A stretch of DNA of 64,000 bases, taken from positions 1 through 64,000 of the forward strand of contig JALCDB010000001.1 of the NCBI GenBank assembly GCA_022641095.1. The letters run 5' to 3'. How positions within the stretch are numbered: position 1 is the first letter of the stretch; every line of letters begins with the position of its first letter. Source of the DNA: Bacilli bacterium (GTDB taxonomy: Bacteria > Bacillota_I > Bacilli_A > RFN20 > CAG-826). The notes under the pieces were generated by a model. That model made no database searches and was not told the origin of the DNA. It worked only from the letters and a program-made list of their open reading frames with translations. The translations under genes were made by a program, and so were the position numbers. Shown here piece by piece: positions 1-8,306 of this stretch.

Positions 1-1375
1 GACGGGCGTCGGATTTTCCCTTGACCACAGGGACCGCGGGCCGCATCGACCGAGCGGGGTTAAGCCGCACTTCTTTTCGGCAGATGAGGTAGGTGACGAG
101 GCTTGCGACCGCCAAAAAAGCCACCGCTGTGAGGATTCCGTACAGGAGCGGGAAAACATACGTCCGGACGGGCAAGGTATAGATGATGCTGTATTTGTTG
201 TCCATGATGGCCGGGATCAGAAGCGGCCCCACGATTTCCCCGATCAGGATCCCGATGCCCACCACCGAATCGGTAAGGGCGAGGTAGTGCCGATAAATCT
301 GGGCCTTGGACAAACCGATGGCTTTCATGGTGCCGATTTGGGTTCGTTCCTTGAGGATGATTTGGCTCGTCGTCGTCAGAATCACGAGCACGCCGACGAA
401 AAAGAAGACGAATGGGAAGAGAAAAGTGAACTGCCGGGCCTGTTTGACATCGTTGTTGACCACGGTGACGAAAGGCATCGAGGAGCGGTCGTCGACGGAA
501 AGGAGATTGCTGTCGCTCCCTTTCGCGTCGAAATACGCCTCAATCTTGTCTAACGAATCGCCGGCGTCATGGGAAGGGTAGCGGATAAGGTACTGGTTGG
601 CTCGCGGGAAACGGGACCAATCCGGGGTGGCGTTCCAACCAATGGTCTCATAAATGAGCTCGACCCCCTCCTCGGTGAAGTGGTCAAGCAACTTTTTGTT
701 CACCGCGTTATAGAAAGTCTCGCCCCCAATGAGGCAAACCGAAGGCGAATAGGCCGCTTTTTGGATGTTCTCGGGGAATTTCATGATTCCCGTGACCCGG
801 AGGGAAAGGGAGAATCCGGCTTGGTCGAGGACATCGTCGCCCGGATTGAGCAGATACGGGGAAAGATAGGGCTTATACCCCGTCAAGTCGAGGGCGGATA
901 AGTCGTAAGAAAGGCTCATCGAGCTCCCGATCGCGTGCTTCTCCCCATTATCGCCGGCGATAGCCACGTCGACATAGAAAAAGTCGGTGTCCGTCGAAGG
1001 GACCGCATCGCTCAGGCGCACCTCATAGGGGGCGCTGATGGAGGGAAGGGCAGGAACGACGGTCGGATAGGCCACGGAGCCATCGAGCCGACCGTTCGTC
1101 TCGAAACGAGAGGCCATTTCGGCCCCTTTTGGGAGAGCGCTTCTTATGGCGGGTTCGTCCCCACGCTCATATTTCGAGGTGGTTACCCAGGCGTCGGCCA
1201 TCTTGCCCTTTTCGTAAGCGGCGTCGACACGCCCCTCAAAACTGTCCGCGTTGGCGAGCAACCCCACGAACAAAGTCACGGCGATGCCGCCGATGGCGAT
1301 GACCGCAAGGAATTGGGACCAGTTGCTTTTGATCTGGCGCCGCCCCATCCGCGAAAGCAAAGACCCGGTACTCAC
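1..1375 (-). CDS. ABC transporter permease, FtsX/MacB family (C-terminus cut by window edge)
   Basis: Membrane subunit of a MacB/LolC-type ABC exporter whose ATPase is the gene just upstream. Reading from a GTG at 1375 gives 458 uninterrupted codons that run off the left edge. The N-terminus is basic, followed by one hydrophobic segment (about residues 21-42), about 270 residues of soluble and presumably extracytoplasmic sequence, then further membrane segments including FPFVFFFVGVLVILTT. The motif KERTQIGTMKAIGLSK after that helix is typical of FtsX-domain permeases. The GTG overlaps the ATPase stop codon (GTGA), which implies translational coupling. A downstream ATG (about codon 10) is an alternative start. 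The substrate cannot be read from sequence. Confidence 0.85.
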   Translation of the reverse strand, partial: MSTGSLLSRMGRRQIKSNWSQFLAVIAIGGIAVTLFVGLLANADSFEGRVDAAYEKGKMADAWVTTSKYERGDEPAIRSALPKGAEMASRFETNGRLDGSVAYPTVVPALPSISAPYEVRLSDAVPSTDTDFFYVDVAIAGDNGEKHAIGSSMSLSYDLSALDLTGYKPYLSPYLLNPGDDVLDQAGFSLSLRVTGIMKFPENIQKAAYSPSVCLIGGETFYNAVNKKLLDHFTEEGVELIYETIGWNATPDWSRFPRANQYLIRYPSHDAGDSLDKIEAYFDAKGSDSNLLSVDDRSSMPFVTVVNNDVKQARQFTFLFPFVFFFVGVLVILTTTSQIILKERTQIGTMKAIGLSKAQIYRHYLALTDSVVGIGILIGEIVGPLLIPAIMDNKYSIIYTLPVRTYVFPLLYGILTAVAFLAVASLVTYLICRKEVRLNPARSMRPAVPVVKGKSDAR

Positions 1376-2076
1376 CAAACGATTTCCTCGGGTTTTTTGG
1401 GGCTCTTCGCGAGAGCGTCAGCGATGATTTTCCCATCGCTTATGCGAATCAGGCGCTCAGCGCAATCGGCGATTTTGGAATTGTGGGTCACGATGACGAC
1501 GGTTTTCTTGTAGTTATGGCTGACTTCGTAAAGAAGTTTGAGGATCGAAGCCCCGGTTTTGCTGTCAAGGGCCCCCGTCGGTTCGTCGCAAAGAAGAAGC
1601 TTGGGGTTCTTGACGATGGCTCGGGCTATGGCGACGCGCTGCTGCTCCCCGCCGGAAAGCTGCGAAGGGAAGTTGCCGCTCCGCTCCTTGAGCCCGACGT
1701 TCCGCAGCGTCTCCTGAGGCGAAAAGGCCCCTTTGACGACGGAAGCCGCCAGTTCGACGTTCTCAAGGGCGGTGAGATTCGGCATAAGGTTATAGAACTG
1801 AAAGACGAAGCCGACGTGGCGCCGCCGGAAAAGCGATAAATCGCCATAGCCGTATTTGGCCACGTCCTTCCCATCGACGAAATATGAGCCGCCCGTAGCC
1901 GAATCCATGCCGCCCAAAATGTTAAGAAGCGTGCTTTTCCCCGCGCCCGAGGCTCCAAGAATCACCACGAATTCGCCTTCTTGAAGAGTGAATGAGACGT
2001 CGTTGAGGGCCCGAACTTCGTTTTCTTTCCCCTCATTGTATTTTTTCGTCAAATGCGTGACTCTGATTTCGCCCAT
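1372..2076 (-). CDS. ABC transporter ATP-binding protein (MacB/LolD type)
   Basis: Cytoplasmic ATPase of 234 residues that powers the FtsX-type permease encoded immediately downstream. Visible motifs in order: Walker [10 protein letters not shown] (residues 41-49), Q-loop FVFQFYNL (about 90-97), ABC signature [14 protein letters not shown] (from 140), Walker B LLLCDEP (160-166), and H-loop VIVTHN. The spacing is that of the small single-domain LolD/SalX group used by exporters with a large extracytoplasmic permease domain. Only a weak purine stretch precedes the ATG. It is the first gene of a two-gene operon, with a perfect 9-bp inverted repeat about 40 bp upstream that could serve as a control site. 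The role as an exporter is family knowledge; the substrate is unknown. Confidence 0.93.
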   Translation of the reverse strand: MGEIRVTHLTKKYNEGKENEVRALNDVSFTLQEGEFVVILGASGAGKSTLLNILGGMDSATGGSYFVDGKDVAKYGYGDLSLFRRRHVGFVFQFYNLMPNLTALENVELAASVVKGAFSPQETLRNVGLKERSGNFPSQLSGGEQQRVAIARAIVKNPKLLLCDEPTGALDSKTGASILKLLYEVSHNYKKTVVIVTHNSKIADCAERLIRISDGKIIADALAKSPKKPEEIVW

Positions 2077-2116
2077 GAGGTTACTTTATCTCGATTTCCC
2101 GCTTTGCGGTAGGTCT

Positions 2117-2139
2117 CTTTTTCCTTATTTAGGAAAAAG
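2117..2139. promoter_or_regulatory. Perfect 9-bp inverted repeat in divergent intergenic region
   Basis: CTTTTTCCT (2117-2125) and AGGAAAAAG (2131-2139) are exact reverse complements separated by TATTT. It lies 41 bp upstream of the ABC ATPase start in the space shared with the divergent aldehyde dehydrogenase gene. It could be an operator or a short hairpin in the leader of the ABC mRNA; no T-run follows on either strand, so a terminator is less likely. Confidence 0.5.
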
Positions 2140-2310
2140 CCGTCGATGCCTGATGGCGGCGCGTTAAGGATAATACGCTTAGGAAATCTCGAAATCCCTT
2201 CAATCCGTCACTCGAAAATCGTTTTCTGTGGGAATTTTTTACTAAGAGACCAAAACAAGAGAATTCCCAAAAAGGCGGAAACAAGTTTAAAATAATAATC
2301 GAGGTTACAT

Positions 2311-3678
2311 ATGATCAAAGAAATGCTGGATGCCCAACGGGCCTATTTCGCTTCTGGGAAAACTTGGGACGTTTCCGAGAGAATCGCCAACATCAAAGCG
2401 ATCAGGGAACTTATCCTCAAGTACCGAGGCAAGTTCGACGAAGCGTTCAAGGCCGACTATAACAAAGGCGAATTCGACGTCCTCTCGACGGAGGTGTTTC
2501 TCGTCCTTGAGGAATGCGATTATCACATTAAGCATTTGAAAAAAGAGGCTAAGCCGCGACGCGTCAGAACCTCGCTCATGAATTTCCCCAGCCATGGCGA
2601 ACTCCTTCAGGAGCCCTATGGCAATTGCCTTATCATCGCTCCGTGGAACTATCCGTTCCAACTAGCGCTCGAGCCACTCATTGGGTGCTTGGCCGCCGGC
2701 AACACCGCCATCATCAAACCCGCCAGCGCCGCCGGCAACGTCTCGCGCGTCATGGCGGACATGTTCAAGGAATTCGATAAGCCGGGCCTCGTCAGCGTGA
2801 TCCTCGGCAACCATCAGCAAAACGCCGACCTGCTCGATCAGAAATACGACTACATCTTCTTCACCGGCGGGGCTATGACCGGACGCGAGATCTTAGCCAA
2901 AGCCGCCCCCAACCTTACCCCGGTCTCCCTTGAGCTCGGCGGGAAATCGCCATGCCTCATCGACGAGGACGCCGACGTCGAACTCGCCGCCAAGCGGTCC
3001 GTGTGGGGCAAATTCCTCAACGCGGGCCAAACCTGCGTCGCGCCGGATTATTTCTACGTTCACGAGAAAGTGCATGAGGCCTTCGTGGGCGCGGTGAAGA
3101 AATACATCAAGGCCTTCTACTATCGCGACGGCAAGCTGAGCGGGACCTTCCCTCACCTTATCAGCGATCGCCACGTCGCCAAGGTCATGGCCTTCATCGA
3201 TCCTGCGAAGGTGATCGTCGGGGGCAAACTCGAGGGGCGCCTTCTTGAACCGACGGTGATGGATGGGGTCAGCTGGGACGACAAAGTCATGTCCGACGAA
3301 ATCTTCGGCCCCATCATGCCGATTATCCGCTTCAACGACATCGACGAAGCCTTATCCGTTATCAACTCGAAGCCGAAACCCCTCGCCTTCTATTACTTTT
3401 CGAAGGATAAGAGGAAGGCCAAGCGCGTTTTCGCCCGTTCGCCTTTCGGAGGGGGTTGCTACAACGACACTATCATGCACCTCACGAATGAATCGCTGCC
3501 TTTCGGCGGGGTCGGACGCTCCGGCATGGGAAGCTACCATGGAAAATGGTCCTTCGAGACTTTCAGCCACGAGAAGAGCCTCCTCGTCAAAGGCCGGATG
3601 GAAGTCAACGTCAAATACCCCCCTTACACGGATAGGAAGATGAGGCTTCTCAAGAGAATCGCCAAAATCAAGGATTGA
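2311..3678 (+). CDS. NAD(P)-dependent aldehyde dehydrogenase (class 3-like)
   Basis: Oxidises aldehydes to carboxylic acids using NAD(P) in the cytoplasm. The 455-residue length and the lack of the long N-terminal arm of other classes match the class 3/YwdH-like group. The Rossmann-domain motif PWNYP is at 111-115, the catalytic general-base Glu is in LELGGKSP (Glu208), and the catalytic Cys242 sits in GQTCVAPDY. The C-terminal motif LPFGGVGRSGMG is also present. The start is supported by GAGG seven bases upstream (cgaggttacatATG). It stands alone between a divergent ABC operon and a convergent pepC, with a strong bidirectional terminator directly after the stop. The natural aldehyde is not predictable. 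Confidence 0.93.
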   Translation: MIKEMLDAQRAYFASGKTWDVSERIANIKAIRELILKYRGKFDEAFKADYNKGEFDVLSTEVFLVLEECDYHIKHLKKEAKPRRVRTSLMNFPSHGELLQEPYGNCLIIAPWNYPFQLALEPLIGCLAAGNTAIIKPASAAGNVSRVMADMFKEFDKPGLVSVILGNHQQNADLLDQKYDYIFFTGGAMTGREILAKAAPNLTPVSLELGGKSPCLIDEDADVELAAKRSVWGKFLNAGQTCVAPDYFYVHEKVHEAFVGAVKKYIKAFYYRDGKLSGTFPHLISDRHVAKVMAFIDPAKVIVGGKLEGRLLEPTVMDGVSWDDKVMSDEIFGPIMPIIRFNDIDEALSVINSKPKPLAFYYFSKDKRKAKRVFARSPFGGGCYNDTIMHLTNESLPFGGVGRSGMGSYHGKWSFETFSHEKSLLVKGRMEVNVKYPPYTDRKMRLLKRIAKIKD

Positions 3679-3685
3679 GGAACGG

Positions 3686-3714
3686 AAAAGGGCGCCGGAT
3701 CCGGCGCCCTTTTT
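3686..3714. terminator. Bidirectional rho-independent terminator
   Basis: The core GGGCGCCGGATCCGGCGCCC is a perfect 20-nt palindrome flanked by AAAA on the left and TTTTT on the right, so it can end transcripts from both the aldehyde dehydrogenase gene (plus) and pepC (minus), whose stop codon is only a few bases away. Confidence 0.92.
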
Positions 3715-3717
3715 CTT

Positions 3718-5064
3718 TTAGTCGGCCAAGGTCCCCATCGGGTCCCAGGGGTGCAAATGCACGGGGCTTTCAAGGCACGCCTTCCGCTCAGCGGGAGTGA
3801 GGAATTTGCGGTTTATCACGGCTTGATAGACGAAGGAATCGAACCAACTTGGGCTCATGACGTAATAGCCTTTGACGCCGTTATCGGGACCCCAGGAATT
3901 CTCGATCTTCCACTTGGTGGGCTTCCCGTCGACGAGATCGACCCCGGCTATAAGCATCGCGTGGTTCATGGCACTATGCCAATAGTCGAGCATGTCGGCC
4001 TTGCCGAATTTGACGGGAAAGCCGAACTCGCTCTCGTAATCGAGGGCCGCGTCGTCCCAGGCGAAGGAGGAGCGGTCGCGATAGAAGCCGACGTCGCTGC
4101 CAAACCACACCGGCAAACCGCTTTCCATCTGAGCGATAATGAGTTCTTTGATGCGCTCCATCGGGAGATTGAGGTGGTTGATCGGATGGCCTTCGACGAC
4201 GTTGCCAAGGTAATCGATCGTGTAATTGCGCATGAAGGGCTTGTCAGCCGTCGGCGAATTGATGAGGGACTGGTATTCATCGATCTCATCTCCGATATAC
4301 TTCCGGAAAAAGGAAAGCGGGGTGAGCCCACGCTCCAGCGCATACTTGTCCTTATCGTCGACGTACTCGAAGTCGAACGTTTTCGGCGGAACCCCGAAAG
4401 CGTTGAGGAACATGGCGTATATTTTGCCCATCGTCTCCTCTTTTAGGGGAAGGATCTGACTATGGAGGCCCGCCTTATGAAGGCGGCAGGCCTGGGCGGC
4501 GAAACCGCGGATCGCGGCATTGACCAAGGCGTCGGTCTCACGGGTGTGCTCGCTGGCGAAAGTCTCGGGGAAGGCCGCCTTCGGCATAAGGCCGTATTTC
4601 TTCACCACGTTCACGAACATGTCCCATTGGCCGCCATCGCTCACGGGACCATGGAGAATGAAAGAGAACTCGCGGTCGTCGTGATCGCGATCGGCAAACT
4701 GGACGACGGTCTCGAGGGCGTAGTTGGCTTTCTCGATTTTGTCGAAGAGGGAAATGTAATTCTGCGAGAGCTCAAAGTTCTTGATGTGGGCCTTCTTGCC
4801 GATTATTTCGCGAAGGAAATTGAGCCCCGCGAAAATCCAGCAGCGGCCGCTGGCCTTCTGGTTGGCGACCGGCATGGTTTTAAGATCGAGCGAGAAGACG
4901 GGGTCAACGCTTGTTTTCGAAGAGGAATCGTAAATGACGTCCGTGAGGCTCACGCGCGAAAGGGCGTGACGGACGACTTTGTTCTTAGGGTCCTTCTCGT
5001 AAGAGGCGAGGATCTCCCCGCTCCGTTTGGCATCGAGGGCTCCAACGATGGTTTTGCTGCTCAT
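3718..5064 (-). CDS. pepC: Aminopeptidase C (bleomycin hydrolase-like, peptidase C1B)
   Basis: Papain-fold cysteine aminopeptidase of 448 residues that trims N-terminal amino acids from peptides in the cytoplasm. The C1B family usually assembles as a hexameric barrel. The catalytic residues are visible: Gln69 and Cys75 in NQKASGRCWIFAGLN, His368 in NHAMLIAGVD, and Asn389 in IENSWGPDNG. The length is normal and there is no signal peptide. An AAGGAG stands seven bases before the ATG at 5064. It is monocistronic and faces the aldehyde dehydrogenase gene. Together with pepT and pcp nearby it suggests a peptide-consuming lifestyle. The identification is firm. Confidence 0.96.
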   Translation of the reverse strand: MSSKTIVGALDAKRSGEILASYEKDPKNKVVRHALSRVSLTDVIYDSSSKTSVDPVFSLDLKTMPVANQKASGRCWIFAGLNFLREIIGKKAHIKNFELSQNYISLFDKIEKANYALETVVQFADRDHDDREFSFILHGPVSDGGQWDMFVNVVKKYGLMPKAAFPETFASEHTRETDALVNAAIRGFAAQACRLHKAGLHSQILPLKEETMGKIYAMFLNAFGVPPKTFDFEYVDDKDKYALERGLTPLSFFRKYIGDEIDEYQSLINSPTADKPFMRNYTIDYLGNVVEGHPINHLNLPMERIKELIIAQMESGLPVWFGSDVGFYRDRSSFAWDDAALDYESEFGFPVKFGKADMLDYWHSAMNHAMLIAGVDLVDGKPTKWKIENSWGPDNGVKGYYVMSPSWFDSFVYQAVINRKFLTPAERKACLESPVHLHPWDPMGTLAD

Positions 5065-5137
5065 TTGCTAAGCTCCTTAAAAAGTGTACGGGTCCTATTC
5101 TAGAAGAATCCCGCCGCTATTCAATCTTTTCGATTTT

Positions 5138-6751
5138 TCATAGCGGCTGCAAAGCCCCAAGCAGAAACGATTTCTTGCTCTCCATGTAGCTACGGACGGA
5201 AGGAAGATCGTTCTTTTGGGGGGCCGAAGCGATGAAGGCGGCGTAGTTATCCCAATCGAGATACCCCTCCGCCAAAAAATCCGAAAGGGCCTTCCGATAC
5301 TTCATCCTATACGCATCGAGCGGATAGGCGGGGCTATGAGAGCTTCCCGTCAAGATAGTGTCCCAATAAATGTTATTGCGGCACTCGCCTCCGTCGAGGC
5401 CATAGGCATAGAAGGGGTCGAGATGCGCCATGTCCCTGCCGCCGCTATTGCCAAGCGACCAATCCCAATCGTAAGGAATGTAGATGGCTTTCCCATCCTC
5501 GACTCGGAAGTAAACGTAATAGTTGTTGTAGTCCATCCGCTGATCGTCGAAGTTGCCAAAGAGGAACGACATGGCCTCGAAACGCAGGAACTCATCGACG
5601 TCGACGACGCTCTCCAGCAACGAAGAAGGGGCGCTCCGGTAACGGCAACTGTGGGCGGCGTTGATGAGGCCCGCCATCTTTCCGAAATCGCTGTCTTCCC
5701 CATCGTCGTTGGTCTTGAGCTGATAATTCGGATGGTATCCCTCATAGCAATCCTCGACCCCGATGCGACCGGCAGCCAGACGGCCCCCATCATCGTATCC
5801 GTTCGCATCGAAGACCTCTTTTTCCACCGCGTCGGCCCTGACGAGGTCGGCCCCGCTCCAGAAGCCGCCTTTGTTAGCGCCCCAAACGCACTTGTAGAGA
5901 TCCCCTTGGGCCGCTTCTTTGCCCAACCGGTTCTTGAGGAACGTCTTATCGATAGGCTCGATCATTTCGTAATAGGAAACGCGCGAATCGGCGGCGTCGG
6001 CAAGGGTGAGATCGGTCCATTTGGCATGAGGGGCCAAAATGCCCGCGTCGTTAAACGATTCATAGCAATACAGTTCCTGCGAATAAGTCTTCGAGTCGTT
6101 TCGGGGCACGTACTTGAGGTCGAATTTCTCCATGCCGAAGAGAATGCGTTTTTTCCTGCTCTTCCGTCCCGCCGCGTCATCGCTCCAGTCATGCTTGAAA
6201 GAGGAGAACTGGGCCAAGTCGTACATTTCGTCATCGAAAGTGGCTTTGAGGGAAACTTTGAAATGGGCGTATTGCCCATCCATGAACGAACCGTCCTCGT
6301 TCAAAAAAGCGGTCCGGGAGGTGTTGCCTTTCATGCGGACGCCCACTTCCTCCAAGTCGTGGTCAATCCCGCCGAAAGAGAGCCGAAGATTCGCCGGGAA
6401 ATAAACGTCGCCCCATTTTTGCCCGTCGATCGAGCCGTAATGGCTGAGGGCGCACAAAGAAGCGTCGCTGAAGGATAAGGAAACGGAAACGGTCGACGAA
6501 TCGGCCCAAAACGCCGCATAATCGGCATCGGGGACGGACGCGGAAGAGGAAGAGGAAGAAGACGGGGCCATAGAAGAGGACGAGGGCGAAGACTCGGAGG
6601 CGGAACCGGACGAGGAATGCGAATCCGCATCCGCGGAAGAGACGAGGGAAGCCTCTGCCGAGGAAGGGGGAAGGCTCCCAAAAAAGGAACAACCCGAAAG
6701 CAGTCCCGCCACGAGAAGGAAAACCCCAAAGGAACGATAATGTTTTGCCAT
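5138..6751 (-). CDS. CotH-like kinase-fold lipoprotein
   Basis: Predicted surface lipoprotein with a CotH-type (spore-coat protein kinase fold) domain. From the ATG at 6751 the protein has 537 residues: a signal peptide ending in the lipobox LLSGC, a Ser-rich linker of about 60 residues, then the CotH region with VRMKGNTSR, GMEKFDLKYVPRNDS, a hydrophobic-aromatic core, and IPYDWDWSLGNSGG, the DxD-like motif of CotH proteins. Longer in-frame starts exist upstream, but the signal peptide begins at this ATG, which has GGAG and a TATAAT box just before it. CotH domains phosphorylate coat proteins in spore formers, but non-sporulating gut bacteria carry similar lipoproteins of unknown substrate. 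It is divergent from pepT across a 15-bp inverted repeat. Confidence 0.8.
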   Translation of the reverse strand: MAKHYRSFGVFLLVAGLLSGCSFFGSLPPSSAEASLVSSADADSHSSSGSASESSPSSSSMAPSSSSSSSASVPDADYAAFWADSSTVSVSLSFSDASLCALSHYGSIDGQKWGDVYFPANLRLSFGGIDHDLEEVGVRMKGNTSRTAFLNEDGSFMDGQYAHFKVSLKATFDDEMYDLAQFSSFKHDWSDDAAGRKSRKKRILFGMEKFDLKYVPRNDSKTYSQELYCYESFNDAGILAPHAKWTDLTLADAADSRVSYYEMIEPIDKTFLKNRLGKEAAQGDLYKCVWGANKGGFWSGADLVRADAVEKEVFDANGYDDGGRLAAGRIGVEDCYEGYHPNYQLKTNDDGEDSDFGKMAGLINAAHSCRYRSAPSSLLESVVDVDEFLRFEAMSFLFGNFDDQRMDYNNYYVYFRVEDGKAIYIPYDWDWSLGNSGGRDMAHLDPFYAYGLDGGECRNNIYWDTILTGSSHSPAYPLDAYRMKYRKALSDFLAEGYLDWDNYAAFIASAPQKNDLPSVRSYMESKKSFLLGALQPL

Positions 6752-6762
6752 AATCTCCATAT

Positions 6763-6820
6763 TATAGCGAAACGCCTCGCCCAAGAACGCTTTTATGGCG
6801 GATAAAGGCGTTTCGCTATA
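6763..6820. promoter_or_regulatory. 15-bp perfect inverted repeat forming mirror-image divergent promoters
   Basis: TATAGCGAAACGCCT (6763-6777) is the exact reverse complement of AGGCGTTTCGCTATA (6806-6820), with 28 bp between. Each arm ends in a -10-like box: TATAAT reading towards the CotH-like gene (6766-6761) and TATACAAT reading towards pepT (6817 on). No good TTGACA -35 is visible on either side, which fits promoters that need an activator, or a repressor site covering both. Confidence 0.6.
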
Positions 6821-6851
6821 CAATGACGACGACAAAACGAAAGGCTATCCC

Positions 6852-8051
6852 ATGACAAAAGAACTGGAACGTTTCATCCGTTACGTCAAAATCGACACCC
6901 AAAGCGACGATAAAAGCGGCTCCACCCCCTCGGCGGCGAAAGAGCTCAATCTCTCCCGGGAACTCGTGAAAGAACTCGGCGAGATGGGGATCGGCGCAAC
7001 CCTGGACGAGTATGGCCGCGTCTATGCCAAACTCGTGGGCGAAAAGGATTTGCCCGCGATCGGCCTCAACAGCCACGTCGACACCGCCCTCGAAGTCTCA
7101 GGGGCCAACGTCAAAGCCAATTACATCCCCTCTTATGACGGCGGACTCATCAAGATGAAGGACGGCTACTCGATGAGTCCCGCGGATTTCCCGCGCCTCG
7201 CCAATTACAAAGGGAGCGGCCTCGTCGTGACCGACGGCACGACTCTCCTCGGCGGGGACGACAAAGCCGGCGTCGCCATCATCATGGCTACCCTTGACCA
7301 CTATGCGAGCCACCCGGAGGAAAAGCACCACACCATCTGCGTCCTTTTCACGCCTGACGAGGAAATCGGGCGCGGGCCGGAGCACTTCGACAAAAAGAAG
7401 TTCGGCGCCGACTTCGCCTACACCATCGACGGAGCCGACCCCGATCTCGTCGAGAACGAGAATTTCAACGCCGCCCACGCCGATGTGGAATTCGCCGGCG
7501 TCGCGATCCATCCGGGGGAAGCCAAAGGCAAAATGGTGAACGCCCTTCGCCTAGCCGCCGAATTCGACGGTCTCCTCGACCCATCCGAACGGCCGGAGCT
7601 AACCGCGGGTTACGAAGGTTTCAACCATCCGTTGCAGATGGAAGGCACCGCCGAACACGCGAGCGTCCGTTATCTTATCCGCAACCATGACGCGGCGGTC
7701 TTTGCGAAGCAAAAACGCGAATTCGTCGATGCGACGAAGGAAATGAACCGCAGACACCCTCGGGCCCACGTCAAAGTGACCATCGCGGACGACTACCGCA
7801 ACATGAAAGAGGTTTTCGACCGCGATCCGCGTGCCATCAAGCATGCCGATGAGGTCTATGAAAAACTCGGGATCAAAGCCCGCCACGAACCGATTCGCGG
7901 CGGAACCGACGGCGCGACCTTCAGTTTTCTCGGATGCCCGACCCCGAACCTCGGCACCGGCAGCTACAACCACCATGGCCGCTTCGAGTATCTAAGCGAA
8001 AAGGACTTCGAGACGATGATCGGAATCGTCATCGCCCTCGTGAGGGCCTGA
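6852..8051 (+). CDS. pepT: Peptidase T (tripeptide aminopeptidase, M20B)
   Basis: Di-zinc aminopeptidase that releases the N-terminal residue of tripeptides in the cytoplasm. The 399-residue product has the M20 metal-binding set: SHVDT (His75, Asp77), GGDDKAG (Asp136/137), and PDEEIGRG (Glu170/171). Further ligands are in YTIDGAD and in the C-terminal NLGTGSYNHHGRFEY. I start it at the ATG at 6852 because MTKELERFIRYVKIDTQSD aligns with the usual PepT N-terminus and AAAGG lies 7 bases upstream. An in-frame start at 6795 would add 19 atypical residues. It is transcribed from the divergent repeat promoter and ends in a strong terminator. Confidence 0.95.
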   Translation: MTKELERFIRYVKIDTQSDDKSGSTPSAAKELNLSRELVKELGEMGIGATLDEYGRVYAKLVGEKDLPAIGLNSHVDTALEVSGANVKANYIPSYDGGLIKMKDGYSMSPADFPRLANYKGSGLVVTDGTTLLGGDDKAGVAIIMATLDHYASHPEEKHHTICVLFTPDEEIGRGPEHFDKKKFGADFAYTIDGADPDLVENENFNAAHADVEFAGVAIHPGEAKGKMVNALRLAAEFDGLLDPSERPELTAGYEGFNHPLQMEGTAEHASVRYLIRNHDAAVFAKQKREFVDATKEMNRRHPRAHVKVTIADDYRNMKEVFDRDPRAIKHADEVYEKLGIKARHEPIRGGTDGATFSFLGCPTPNLGTGSYNHHGRFEYLSEKDFETMIGIVIALVRA

Positions 8052-8062
8052 ATCGCCGAGCG

Positions 8063-8095
8063 AGCCCTCCCTCATATCGATCGGGGGGGCTTTTT
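8063..8095 (+). terminator. Rho-independent terminator of pepT
   Basis: AGCCCTCCC (8063-8071) pairs with GGGGGGGCT (8083-8091), with one G-U pair, and is followed by TTTT. It lies 12 bp after the pepT stop. Confidence 0.85.
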
Positions 8096-8100
8096 GAGCG

Positions 8101-8124
8101 AAAAAACCCTCCGCGACGGGAGGG
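8101..8124 (-). terminator. Rho-independent terminator of tRNA-Gln
   Basis: Read on the minus strand, CCCTCC and GGAGGG form a short stem followed by six T residues, 14 bp downstream of the tRNA 3' end. Confidence 0.75.
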
Positions 8125-8137
8125 CGCTTTCGCTATT

Positions 8138-8212
8138 TGGCTGGGGTGACTGGGATCGGACCAGTGCATACGGGATTCAGAGTCCCGTGCCTTACCACTT
8201 GGCTACACCCCA
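8138..8212 (-). tRNA. tRNA-Gln (anticodon CUG)
   Basis: 75-nt cloverleaf with a TGGGGTG/CACCCCA acceptor stem, an anticodon loop CTCTGAA giving CUG, a T-arm ACTGG/CCAGT and an encoded CCA end. Confidence 0.95.
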
Positions 8213-8225
8213 ATAGGCACTGACT

Positions 8226-8253
8226 ATTCTACTCGGCTATCGGGCTCGTTCAA
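8226..8253 (-). promoter_or_regulatory. Promoter of tRNA-Gln
   Basis: On the minus strand TTGAAC (8253-8248), a 16-bp spacer and TAGAAT (8231-8226) lie about 14 bp upstream of the tRNA 5' end. Confidence 0.65.
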
Positions 8254-8270
8254 GGAAGAACGCAACTTTA

Positions 8271-8300
8271 TTGGCCCATCAAGGGCCAGGGGTCTAAAAT
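8271..8300 (+). promoter_or_regulatory. Promoter with -10 box 6 nt before ATG (leaderless-type)
   Basis: TTGGCC (8271-8276), an 18-bp spacer and TAAAAT (8295-8300) are followed by AACGGC and the ATG at 8307. Transcription would begin at or next to the start codon, so the amidohydrolase mRNA is probably leaderless; no Shine-Dalgarno is present. Confidence 0.6.
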
Positions 8301-8306
8301 AACGGC

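Noticed and set aside
3751-5103. Long plus-strand frames opposite pepC
   Set aside because: Shadow frames of a gene with all catalytic residues; no ribosome sites.
5216-6478. 420-codon open frame on the plus strand opposite the CotH-like gene
   Set aside because: It is the antisense of a clear lipoprotein gene in GC-rich DNA, lacks a ribosome site, and its translation shows no domain.
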